Assembly: GCA_947459185.1 (NCBI GenBank)
Contig: CANHCU010000021.1
Location: 1-40,037, forward strand
Direction: 5' to 3'
Source: Planctomycetaceae bacterium
GTDB lineage: Bacteria; Planctomycetota; Planctomycetia; Pirellulales; UBA1268
Length of the DNA: 40,037 bases
The position numbers and the translations under genes were made by a program. How positions within the stretch are numbered: position 1 is the stretch's first letter; each line of letters starts with the position of its first letter. Positions 23,691 through 31,579 of the stretch are shown here, in pieces. The notes beneath the pieces were generated by a model. It was given only the letters and a program-made list of their open reading frames with translations. It was not told where the DNA came from and did no database searches.

Positions 23691-25037
23691 TCAGCTCACC
23701 AGCTCGCTGAGTGTTCCGGTTGCATCGGAGAACTTCTCCCCTTCACAGCCCACGCGTTGCGCGAGCGACAGGAGAACGTTGGAAAGCGGAGGATGCTTGT
23801 CTTCCTCGAACGCGATGTGCCGGCCGAGCTTGACGCCGAGCTTCGAACCACCAGCCACGAGCAAGGGCAGGTTCTTCGGTGAATGATCGCCGCCCTTGCC
23901 GGAGTTCATGCCGCTGCCGTAGAGGATCACGGTGCGGTCGAGCATCGAGCCGTCGGCCTCGGCCGTCTTCTTGAGCATGCCCATGAACCGCCCCAGCTTC
24001 TCGAGGTGCCCCTTGTCGATGACCGCGAGCTTCCCGAGCATGCCGGCGTCGCCGCCGTGGTGGGAGAGTTCGTGGTGGTTTTCACCGCCCATTCCTGCTC
24101 CGCCGGCCTCGCGCGACCACTCGAACGTGATCACGCGGGTCGTGTCGGTGAGAAACGAGAGATAGGCCAGTTCCAGCATCACGTCGACCCACATTGGCCG
24201 GTCGTGCGCGTCGATGGGCTTGCTATCCAGTTGCAGGCCCTTGTCGGAGACCTGTGGCTTTGGCCGATCGATCCACTGCTCCATCCGCTCCACCTGCTTT
24301 TCGGTGTCGCGGACGCTGGAGAGATACTCGTCAAGCTTCTTCTGATCGGTCGTCCCCAGCCGGCGGTGCAGCGACTTGGCGTCGCCGACAACCGCGTCGA
24401 GGATCGACCGCCTCTCGGCGTAGCGGGCGATAGCCGCCGCTCGGTCAGCCGTCGATTCGGGCACGAAAAGCCGTTCAAAGACCCTTCGGGGTGAATTTTC
24501 GGCGGGCAGGGGCGAACCTGTCGGGTCGAATGACAGCGTGTGGCTGTGTCCGGCACCGCCGGTGCCCGACATGTCGGAGAGTTGCACCGAGGCATACCGC
24601 GTGTGCGGGCCGTGAAAGGCCGCGACGAGCTGGTCGATCGACACCGAGTTGGTGTAGTCGGCACCCGGCTTCGACGCGAGATCGGCACCTGTCAGCCAGG
24701 TGTCGGCGCCGCTGTGGCCGCCCTTGGAATGGGGATGTCCCATGCCCGTCAAAACGGTGAAGTCGTTTCGGTAGGCTTCCAAAGTCTTGAGCGTCGGGGA
24801 AAGGGTGTAATTCTCGCCCGTATCGGCGGGCACCCAGTCGATGATGTTCACGCCGTTGGGCACGTAGCAGCAGATCATTCGTGGCTGCACGGCTTCCGAC
24901 TTTGGCAGCGGCTCAAACGTGGAAGGCGTGGCCCAAGCCCGCGGCAGCATCGCGTCGAAGAGCGGCAGCGACACCGCCGCTCCAGCTGCCCGCAAGACAT
25001 GCCGCCGTGAAAGTCGTCCGCTGCTGAAACCGTTCAT
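23691..25037 (-). CDS. HXXSHH protein (DUF1552), Tat-exported, module B
   Basis: 448 aa, exactly the length of the module A copy and ~90% identical by eye, with the same Tat signal (GRLSRRHVLRAAGAAVSLPL) and the same HHELSHHGGD signature. Differences cluster at surface-type positions (for example M/V, K/R, D/E) rather than at the motif. GGAGG lies 7 nt before the ATG. The 87-nt spacer after the cytochrome gene differs from that in module A. It is the distal gene of the minus-strand arm sigma-FecR-cytochrome-HXXSHH and is followed by REP copy 2. Predicted role as for its paralogue: exported partner of the cytochrome, activity unknown. Confidence 0.9.
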   Translation of the reverse strand: MNGFSSGRLSRRHVLRAAGAAVSLPLFDAMLPRAWATPSTFEPLPKSEAVQPRMICCYVPNGVNIIDWVPADTGENYTLSPTLKTLEAYRNDFTVLTGMGHPHSKGGHSGADTWLTGADLASKPGADYTNSVSIDQLVAAFHGPHTRYASVQLSDMSGTGGAGHSHTLSFDPTGSPLPAENSPRRVFERLFVPESTADRAAAIARYAERRSILDAVVGDAKSLHRRLGTTDQKKLDEYLSSVRDTEKQVERMEQWIDRPKPQVSDKGLQLDSKPIDAHDRPMWVDVMLELAYLSFLTDTTRVITFEWSREAGGAGMGGENHHELSHHGGDAGMLGKLAVIDKGHLEKLGRFMGMLKKTAEADGSMLDRTVILYGSGMNSGKGGDHSPKNLPLLVAGGSKLGVKLGRHIAFEEDKHPPLSNVLLSLAQRVGCEGEKFSDATGTLSELVS

Positions 25038-25124
25038 GATGATCCTCCGGGTCGGGTTTGTGGCTGGTCGTTGTTCTGGAGTTGTTCTGGTCGTTCTGGT
25101 GCCGGGTGTTCTGTCGATCTGCCG

Positions 25125-27692
25125 CTACTTGGCCGCAAAGGCATCGCTGGCGACGATCGCCTTGACGAGCGACCGCACCGTCGTGCCGTCCTGTTTCATC
25201 GCGGCCACAGCCCCGTCCACCAGCGGCTGGTCGGCAAGGCCGAGTTCCCGGCCCAGGGCATAGGTGGTGAGGTGGGTGGCGAGCGACTTGAGGAACAGGT
25301 CGTCCTGCTTGAGCATCGCCCGCTGGAGGCCGGCCACGCCGACGATCTTCGTGCCGTCGGGCATCTTCGACGAGGCGTCGATCTTCGGGTCGTTGATGTC
25401 GACATTCCCCTTGTATCCGAATGCCTCCTGCTCCCGCCACTCGCCCGCGGCGTTGAAGTTTTCGAGGGCGAAGCCGAGCGGATCGATCTTGTTGTGGCAG
25501 CGGGCGCACTGCTGGAGCTGGCGGTGGATTTCGAGCCGTTGCCGGACGGTCGCCTTGTCGATGCCGGGCACCTTGGGTGCGATCTCGCCGGCATTGGCCA
25601 CCGGCAGGCCGGGATCGGTGCCGAGAAGCGTCTTGAGGATCCAGGTGCCACGCTTCACGGGCGACGTCCGTGTGCCATTGGACGTGAGCGAGAGAATCGA
25701 CGCCTGCGTCACGATGCCTCCGCGTGACACCCCCTCGGGCACGCTGACCTTCTTGAACGCGTCGCCGCGGACGTCGGGAATGCCGTAGAAGCGTCCCAGC
25801 CGCTCGTTGATGGTCACGAAGTCGCTCTTGATCATCTGGCGGACGTCGAGATCGTGCTGGAGAAACTCCTTGAAGTAGGCCTCCGACTCGCCCACGATCG
25901 ACAGCTCCAGGTGCCTGTCATACCGCGGATAGAGGTCACGCGAGGGCGGATTCGTCCCAACCTGCCGGAGACCCAGCCACTGCCCGACGAAGTTCTGCAC
26001 GAGGGCGTCGGCCTTGGGATCGGACAGCATCCGGTCGACCTGCTCCCGGCGGGTCTTGGGGTCGGTCAGCTTGCCCGCGTCGGCGAGCTGCCGCAGTTCG
26101 GCGTCGGGCTGGCTCGACCAGAGGAAATACGACAACCGCGTGGCCAGCTCGTGATCCGTCAGCGGCTCGGAGAAGTTGCCAGGATGGGCCTCCGCAAGAT
26201 AGAGGAAGCTGGGATTGATGAGCACCGCCGTCAGCGGCACCTTGACCTTTTCGACGAACGACTTCTTCCCCTTCGCGTTGGCGACATACAGCGCGAACTT
26301 CTCGTCAACCTCCTCCTTCGTGACAGGCCGCCGGTAGGCCTCGCTCATAAACCGCTCCAGCACGGCCCTGACATAGTCGTTGAGATTCTCCGACTTTAGC
26401 GGCGAGTCGAAGAGGATCTTCGTGTGTGACGACGGCGGCCAGGAGTCGTAGATCGGCCCCTCGATCTCGATCCAGTCAACGAGCGCCGTAGGCCGGGCAA
26501 AACTCTCGTGGTTCTGGATAAACTGATTTTCCGGCACAGAGGAAATTTCGTAGGCGTAGTTCAGCGACACACCGGCCGATTCGGTCGTAAACCGCACCGG
26601 AAACTCGATGATCTGCGGAGCGTCGATCGTCCCCTCGATATCGAACTCGGCGACCGTCCTGGGCTGCGAACCCAGGCTGACGCCCAGTTTCAGCCGCGCT
26701 GGCCCGTAGTCGTAGATCGGGTCGGTTTTGAAGTGCTTCACGTTTTGGTCGTACTCCGCCTGAAAATAGCTGGCGGCATCTGGTCGACTGGCGATTTTTT
26801 CGTCGAGACTCTTCTTGAGAAAAGGTTCGGCCGACTTGATGACGTCGTCTCGCGACGGCCGGCGGCTCGCGACCCGGGCTCGGACGGTGTAGATGCCGGC
26901 GGTCGGCACTCGGAAGTCCCGGGCATTGACATGCCTGTCCCAGCCGTCGAGGCGGATCGCGATCCAGTCGCCTTCGTATGTGTTGTTGCCACCGTTGACG
27001 ATTGGATTGTTTTGATCGTCGAGGCGGACGCGGTTGGCATCAGCCGCCCCGGGCACTGGGTCGAATCTCCAGCGAATCGTCTCGGGCTGCTTTCCCTCGA
27101 CGAGCGCCCGGTCGAGAATCTCGTCCGCGGCAGCCAAATACTGCTCGACTTGCATCGGTGATATCGTGAGCGCCTGGCCGTTGTTGTCGAAGCCGCCTGC
27201 GGGCGGATCCTGCGGAAAAGGCGACGTATCGAAATCGATCCCGACGAGGTCGCGGATCGTGTTCTTGTATTCCGCCCGGTTGAGCCGGCGGAGGACGACC
27301 GACTGCTCCCTTTTCGAAACCTCGGCAGCCACCGCCTGCTTCGTGATCCAGTCGACTACGGCTGCCACATCGTCGGATGATGGCTGGGGCTTGTCCTCCG
27401 GCGGCATGCCATGGGAGTTGAGCACATTGACAATTTCCCGCCATTTACCCCGGAAGACGACATTGGTTAAGTCGGTGCCCAGCTCTTTCTTGGCGATCGA
27501 AAACTCCCCCTGCGGCTTCTCGCCGACATGGCACTCGGCGCAGTGCTGCCGAAAGAAAGGCACGACGATCTGCTTGTAGCCCTCGTTGTCTGGCTGGAAG
27601 CCGCGTTCGGAGGCGGAGAGGCCCCCCGCACCACTGATGGTTGCGACCATGGCAATCGCGGCAAGCACAATTTTCGGCCGGACGTGCTTCAT
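25125..27692 (-). CDS. exported PSCyt/PSD cytochrome protein (DUF1587-DUF1595-DUF1592-DUF1588-DUF1585), module B
   Basis: 855 aa, the same length as its module A paralogue and collinear throughout. Signal peptide 1-~28 (PKIVLAAIAMVATISGAGG). First heme motif C51-A-E-C-H55, second CARCH near 729 in QCARCHNKIDPLGFALENF. The domain order is the same. The most divergent part is the central beta region (~195-430, e.g. SLGSQPRTVAEFDIEGT versus QLGSQPRTVAAFDVEGT and the segment around the linker FLKKSLDEKI). The C-terminal half from PSD5 onward is nearly identical. If the central region is what contacts substrate, the copies may differ in specificity (inference). It starts 30 nt after the FecR stop. 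Confidence 0.9.
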   Translation of the reverse strand: MKHVRPKIVLAAIAMVATISGAGGLSASERGFQPDNEGYKQIVVPFFRQHCAECHVGEKPQGEFSIAKKELGTDLTNVVFRGKWREIVNVLNSHGMPPEDKPQPSSDDVAAVVDWITKQAVAAEVSKREQSVVLRRLNRAEYKNTIRDLVGIDFDTSPFPQDPPAGGFDNNGQALTISPMQVEQYLAAADEILDRALVEGKQPETIRWRFDPVPGAADANRVRLDDQNNPIVNGGNNTYEGDWIAIRLDGWDRHVNARDFRVPTAGIYTVRARVASRRPSRDDVIKSAEPFLKKSLDEKIASRPDAASYFQAEYDQNVKHFKTDPIYDYGPARLKLGVSLGSQPRTVAEFDIEGTIDAPQIIEFPVRFTTESAGVSLNYAYEISSVPENQFIQNHESFARPTALVDWIEIEGPIYDSWPPSSHTKILFDSPLKSENLNDYVRAVLERFMSEAYRRPVTKEEVDEKFALYVANAKGKKSFVEKVKVPLTAVLINPSFLYLAEAHPGNFSEPLTDHELATRLSYFLWSSQPDAELRQLADAGKLTDPKTRREQVDRMLSDPKADALVQNFVGQWLGLRQVGTNPPSRDLYPRYDRHLELSIVGESEAYFKEFLQHDLDVRQMIKSDFVTINERLGRFYGIPDVRGDAFKKVSVPEGVSRGGIVTQASILSLTSNGTRTSPVKRGTWILKTLLGTDPGLPVANAGEIAPKVPGIDKATVRQRLEIHRQLQQCARCHNKIDPLGFALENFNAAGEWREQEAFGYKGNVDINDPKIDASSKMPDGTKIVGVAGLQRAMLKQDDLFLKSLATHLTTYALGRELGLADQPLVDGAVAAMKQDGTTVRSLVKAIVASDAFAAK

Positions 27693-27722
27693 GTGACGTA
27701 CCTTCGCGTCTTCGAACAGTTG

Positions 27723-29192
27723 CTATTCAGAATCGGCTCTGGCCACCTGCCGGCTGACAAAGACCTCCGCTACTTCGAGCGACGCATCGCTCGATAACGT
27801 ATCGACAAGCAGCATTCCGACGGAGAGGCCCGGCGTCAGGTCGGGGTAGTCCTTGCATGAGGGGATAAATTTGCATGAGGGGATCTCGAGCCACCGCCAG
27901 CCGTTTGCACCGCCATCTCCTCTGTCGGTTTCGGTGGCCACGCTGTCTGTGTGGATATTGGCCTCGAAGTTTCCGGCAAACGAGCCACCCGGCCCGCGCA
28001 TTCCGATCATCACCTGAAGTGGCGATGGCGTAGCGCAGCGAAATCGCACAGCCACCACACTGTCGTCATGCAGTGCGACGAAGCCGTGATCCTGATCCCG
28101 CACCGTCACGCCGTAATGCACGATCGGCTTGCCATCGGCACCGCGGTCAGCGACGAAGGGGACGGCACGAACCCGCGACGGCAATCGATCGTCGGCAGCC
28201 ATCCATTTGCCTCGACACCGGAGGCCGGGAGTGCCGTCGAACGTCTGCCGATAGCTCGAAGGCAACTGGCTGGTACGGGTCGCTGCCATGGGCTGGAGGG
28301 TCACCAGAGAGGCCGTCGCCATGTGATGTTCGGGCACTTCCACCGTCTGACCATCCGCCAGTCGTTGGAGCCGGACGCTCCCCTCTCCCACACCCAGTTG
28401 GGTTTCGCTGGAATCCGCCGTCACGGAAAGGATGGTCCCTACGATCTCCACTTCGGCTGTCGGCGTACGGATGAGCATGGGTCGCCCAGGCGGTTGCGGC
28501 TGAGCGTCGACCGACAGCGTCCCGTGCCGAAGCACGACGCTCTTGTGCCAACGGGCGGCGAATTCAAGCATCGACACGCCAGTCATGGTCACCGCCGTGC
28601 CGTCATCGAATCGCAACGTCAGGAAGGCAGACTCGCCTTCAAGGCTGACCATGCCGGCACTCAGCTTGTGGCCAACCGTGAGATTGGAAAGTACCGTGTG
28701 GCCGTCGCTCCATGACGCGGCTCCATCAAGCGATGCCACTTCCACGATCGCGTCCATCTTGCGAGGAGATGTGGCCGAGGCCGCGGGGCCGGTGTCTCCC
28801 AGCCGCAGTTGGATCAACGCAGACCAGCCGATCGCCAGCGTCAACAGCCCGGCGGCTGCCAGCGATCCGCCCACCACGAGGCTGCGGCGCGCCAGTCTGA
28901 GACTGCCGATGAAAGCCCGCTGATCCGCCTCGCGAATGCCATTGGTTTCCAAAGGTGGCGAAACGGCCACGCCGTCTCGGACCTTTGACTCCGGCACATG
29001 CGTAGCGGCCCCCGCGTAGTCCCAGTGCAACGCGGCATGGAGTTCCATCCACTTCCGATACCGGCTGCGGGCTTCGGCACTCTCCGCCAGCATGCCGACA
29101 AGCCGCGTTTCATCAGCCGTCGACAGTGTCCTGTCGAGCAGCCCGTTGAGCAGGTCCTCGACGTCGTCATGCGGTGGATTCATCGCGCTCAT
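27723..29192 (-). CDS. FecR-like transmembrane anti-sigma protein, module B
   Basis: 489 aa. N-terminal helical sigma-binding part ~8-60 (VEDLLNGLLDRTLSTADE, RYRKWMELHAALHWDYAG). Transmembrane segment ~108-130 (SLVVGGSLAAAGLLTLAIGW). FecR domain with LDGAASWSDGHTVLSNL, LRFDDGTAVTMTGVSML and TPTAEVEIVGTILSVTAD. C-terminal jelly-roll-like domain: VALHDDSVVAVRFRCATP, GSFAGNFEANIHTD and GWRWLEIPSCKF, ending DASLEVAEVFVSRQ. It is clearly homologous to the module A copy but much more diverged than the cytochrome and HXXSHH pairs, mainly between the FecR domain and the jelly roll. Overlaps the sigma gene by 4 nt (ATGA). Likely to hold the module B sigma factor inactive until signalled. Confidence 0.85.
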   Translation of the reverse strand: MSAMNPPHDDVEDLLNGLLDRTLSTADETRLVGMLAESAEARSRYRKWMELHAALHWDYAGAATHVPESKVRDGVAVSPPLETNGIREADQRAFIGSLRLARRSLVVGGSLAAAGLLTLAIGWSALIQLRLGDTGPAASATSPRKMDAIVEVASLDGAASWSDGHTVLSNLTVGHKLSAGMVSLEGESAFLTLRFDDGTAVTMTGVSMLEFAARWHKSVVLRHGTLSVDAQPQPPGRPMLIRTPTAEVEIVGTILSVTADSSETQLGVGEGSVRLQRLADGQTVEVPEHHMATASLVTLQPMAATRTSQLPSSYRQTFDGTPGLRCRGKWMAADDRLPSRVRAVPFVADRGADGKPIVHYGVTVRDQDHGFVALHDDSVVAVRFRCATPSPLQVMIGMRGPGGSFAGNFEANIHTDSVATETDRGDGGANGWRWLEIPSCKFIPSCKDYPDLTPGLSVGMLLVDTLSSDASLEVAEVFVSRQVARADSE

Positions 29193-29722
29193 CCGGCCGC
29201 CTCCGCAGCGAGGGAGCGTTCGATGCAGTCAAGCAGTGTCCGCCGAACCCGGCGGAGCGTCTCCGACACAGCCTTGGGCTGTTTGCCCAGTGCGGCGGCC
29301 ATGGCGTTGACCGACGCGCCCGGCTCGTAGCGGGCGGCTACCAGTTGCCGGTGCTTTTCGGGAATTTTTTGGAGACAGAAGGCGAGAGCCTGTCGCCTGC
29401 TGTCGGCTGTCGCCCGATCGGCAATGGCTTCGTCGGCGATGCGGTCTAGCAGGTCGGAGTTCAAGAGCGGATGCCGACGGTGCTTCTGAAGATGGGCCAT
29501 GGACTGCAATTGGGCGATGCGGAGTGCCCACGGCATGAAATCCCGGCTGGCATCGAATTCCGCTGCCTTCCTCCAGAGCACGAGATTCGTCTCTTGGAGA
29601 ACGTCCTCCACGTCGGCGTGCCCCCAGACCAAAGTGCTGATAAATCCATAAAGCGGCCGCTGCGCACGAGTCACTTGCGCAAGGAATTCCGCAGAAGGCG
29701 AGAAATCAGATCCTGATGGCAT
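29189..29722 (-). CDS. ECF-type sigma-70 family sigma factor, module B
   Basis: 177 aa, the same length as its paralogue. Region 2: FLAQVTRAQRPLYGFISTLV, VEDVLQETNLVLWRKAAEFD, FMPWALRIAQLQSMAHLQKH. Region 4: IPEKHRQLVAARYEPGASVN, LGKQPKAVSETLRRVRRTLL. The helix-turn-helix stretch GKQPKAVSETLRR is identical in both copies, so they may read the same -35 element and cross-talk. Region 2, which binds the -10 and the anti-sigma, differs more in its helices. The start is the ATG at 29722, 8 nt after a TAA of the putative promoter, without a Shine-Dalgarno. First gene of the minus-strand arm of module B. Confidence 0.9.
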   Translation of the reverse strand: MPSGSDFSPSAEFLAQVTRAQRPLYGFISTLVWGHADVEDVLQETNLVLWRKAAEFDASRDFMPWALRIAQLQSMAHLQKHRRHPLLNSDLLDRIADEAIADRATADSRRQALAFCLQKIPEKHRQLVAARYEPGASVNAMAAALGKQPKAVSETLRRVRRTLLDCIERSLAAEAAG

Positions 29723-29730
29723 ACAAAAAC

Positions 29731-29757
29731 TTAAGGCTCGTCAGCAATTCCCACGGT
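29731..29757 (-). promoter_or_regulatory. putative ECF-type promoter of the module B sigma-factor gene
   Basis: ACCGTGGGAA, 14 nt, TAA; 27 nt like the module A element, and again 8 nt before the start codon. CGTGGGAA and the TAA are the conserved parts, while the spacer bases are mostly different, which argues for selection on the motif. Confidence 0.65.
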
Positions 29758-29833
29758 ATGCCGCGGAAGGAATTTTGTCGGGATAGGGCTGATGGCCGCT
29801 CGATTTGGCCTTTTTTGGGGCGGAGCGGCTCCA

Positions 29834-29862
29834 AAACGTGGGATTTCGGCGGGTTCGATTAA
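29834..29862 (+). promoter_or_regulatory. putative ECF-type promoter facing the module B DUF1559 gene
   Basis: AAACGTGGGATT, then TAA at the end of a 29-nt element, matching 13095-13123 at 21 of 29 positions. The TAA ends 43 nt before the ATG at 29906, which has a G-rich GGGGGGG ribosome-binding site. Confidence 0.6.
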
Positions 29863-29905
29863 AACCCCATAAGGGAATCAATTCTTTTCTCACGTTGGGG
29901 GGGTC

Positions 29906-31027
29906 ATGAACCACCATTTTCAACTTCAAACGGCGGGCCCTTCCCCGCGGGTTGCACGAGGATTCACCCTCGTCGAACTGCTGGTCGTGATCGCGATCAT
30001 CGGCACGCTCGTCGGTCTGCTCTTGCCCGCGGTTCAGGCGGCGCGTGAAAGCGGAAGGCGTGCCGTTTGCCAGAGCAATCTCAAGCAGATCGGTTTGGCG
30101 CTCCTCAATCATCACGACGCGAAGAAATGTTTTCCCTACGGAACCAACTGGTTCGGTGGACAAGTTGGTCCGTACATGAAGCATGCGCTCCTGCCGTACA
30201 TCGAGGAGGACAAACTCTACGCCCAAATGATGGGTGACTCGAACTTTAACTCACAAATTGCATGGGTCACTGTGAATGGCAGAGGTCTCGGCGAATTCAG
30301 AATCAATGCCTATCTCTGTCCAAGTGACCCGTATGGTCCGAGGAGCAGCCCAGGCAACAGCTTGCAGGGACATACCGCCTTCGTGGCCAACTACGCCGCC
30401 TCAGCTGGTGGGAGAAAAGTGGCAGCATCTGCGGATTGGTCTCCTGGCTGGCAGGCGTGCAAGTGCGTCAGCAACTGGGGAGCCACGTATTTTGAAGGCT
30501 CGCCTACCGGCGCCTCTTGGCCCAATACCTTCCAGGCTTTCGGGCTCTACAAAAAAGATGTTTGGGCCCAAGGCATGACCTCGAACGGACCTTTTACAGT
30601 CACCGATCACGGAGACAGAATTCGTTGGCCGGCGTCGAAAATATCATTGATTACTGACGGGCTTTCAAAAACGATTTTTGTCGGGGAGCTTCTCGTCAGC
30701 CAGAGAGAAAATTCCGAACAGGGTTGGCACACGACGGCCCCCGGTGCAGGCTGGAACAACGGTGACGGCGAGATCACGACGGTCATTCCATTGAACTACG
30801 CCACCCGTGAGAGACGTCCGGGCCGGAATTTGGACTTTGCGGGTGCGGATGGCTGTGCTGCGAACTGCAACTACACCACGAACAATGGATTCAAGTCGGC
30901 CCATCAAGGCGGAGTCACGTTCGCAATGGGCGACGGAGCGGTACGTTTCATCGCCGACGAGATCGACATGTGGACGCTTCAGCGTCTGGGGGCGTGCACC
31001 GACGGGCAGAACATCGGAGAGTACTGA
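29906..31027 (+). CDS. DUF1559 pilin-like protein, module B
   Basis: 373 aa. Prepilin-type N-terminus at ~19-42 ([20 protein letters not shown]), preceded by a short leader ([17 protein letters not shown]). DUF1559 landmarks: [19 protein letters not shown], the Cys-containing [26 protein letters not shown], and near the C-terminus [19 protein letters not shown]. The core loops differ strongly from the module A copy, as expected for a surface protein under diversifying pressure. GC content drops here: 28 of 60 bases in 30241-30300 and 30 of 60 in 30541-30600, well below the flanking genes. Divergent from the sigma gene. Followed after 3 nt by the lipoprotein gene. Confidence 0.85.
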   Translation: MNHHFQLQTAGPSPRVARGFTLVELLVVIAIIGTLVGLLLPAVQAARESGRRAVCQSNLKQIGLALLNHHDAKKCFPYGTNWFGGQVGPYMKHALLPYIEEDKLYAQMMGDSNFNSQIAWVTVNGRGLGEFRINAYLCPSDPYGPRSSPGNSLQGHTAFVANYAASAGGRKVAASADWSPGWQACKCVSNWGATYFEGSPTGASWPNTFQAFGLYKKDVWAQGMTSNGPFTVTDHGDRIRWPASKISLITDGLSKTIFVGELLVSQRENSEQGWHTTAPGAGWNNGDGEITTVIPLNYATRERRPGRNLDFAGADGCAANCNYTTNNGFKSAHQGGVTFAMGDGAVRFIADEIDMWTLQRLGACTDGQNIGEY

Positions 31028-31030
31028 CCC

Positions 31031-31492
31031 ATGTCGAATCGTTTTGTTGAAGCGTTTGTGATGGCAATCTCCCGCTCGCCGCTGCCGGCCGCCATGATGA
31101 TGCTCATGGTGGCTTTGGAAGCCGGCTGCGGGCCTTCTCGACCGGCTTTGTTTCCCGCGGAGGGCTTGGTGACGCTTGATGGCAAGCCACTGGCGGATGC
31201 GGCTGTCGTCTTTCAGCCCAAGGCTGGCGGCCGGCCCGCATCCGCTCGCACCGACGCAAGCGGTCGCTTCAAGGTAGGCACCTACACGCCGCGAGACGGC
31301 GCCCTCCCTGGTGAACATACCGTGACCGTCGTTGCCGCCGAGAGCACTGGTACGCCAGACGCACCAAACGTTCGGTTGATAACACCGAAAAAATATTCCA
31401 CCAACCAATCCGGTTTATCGGCAACGGTCGCGGCTGGATCAAAGACGTTTACATTCGATCTGACCTCAGAGGAGTCGGCAGAGAAAAAGTGA
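31031..31492 (+). CDS. carboxypeptidase-regulatory-like lipoprotein, module B
   Basis: 153 aa. Hydrophobic N-terminus with a lipobox, MMLMVALEAGCGPSRPA, so lipid attachment is expected at the Cys. One beta-sandwich domain: EGLVTLDGKPLADAAVVFQP, TDASGRFKVGTYTPRDGALP, GEHTVTVVAAES. It ends in -EKK, as the module A paralogue ends in -GKK. It begins 3 nt after the DUF1559 stop, the same spacing as in module A, and ends 4 nt before REP copy 3. Probably anchors to the outer membrane and works with the pilin-like protein; function unproven. Confidence 0.8.
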   Translation: MSNRFVEAFVMAISRSPLPAAMMMLMVALEAGCGPSRPALFPAEGLVTLDGKPLADAAVVFQPKAGGRPASARTDASGRFKVGTYTPRDGALPGEHTVTVVAAESTGTPDAPNVRLITPKKYSTNQSGLSATVAAGSKTFTFDLTSEESAEKK

Positions 31493-31496
31493 CTTG

Positions 31497-31579
31497 AAAA
31501 AGGTGCCAGCCACCAAAAATAGGTACACTGCGAGAACTGCTTCGCCACATTACCCAGATTTGGTGGCTGGCATCTTTTT
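31497..31579. repeat. REP/MITE-like palindromic element, copy 3
   Basis: Ends AAAAAGGTGCCAGCCACC and GGTGGCTGGCATCTTTTT. The inner part is closer to copy 1 (shared CACATTACCCAGATTTGG) than to copy 2. It starts 4 nt after the lipoprotein stop, and its terminal TTA supplies the TAA stop of the convergent PIN gene. Confidence 0.85.
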
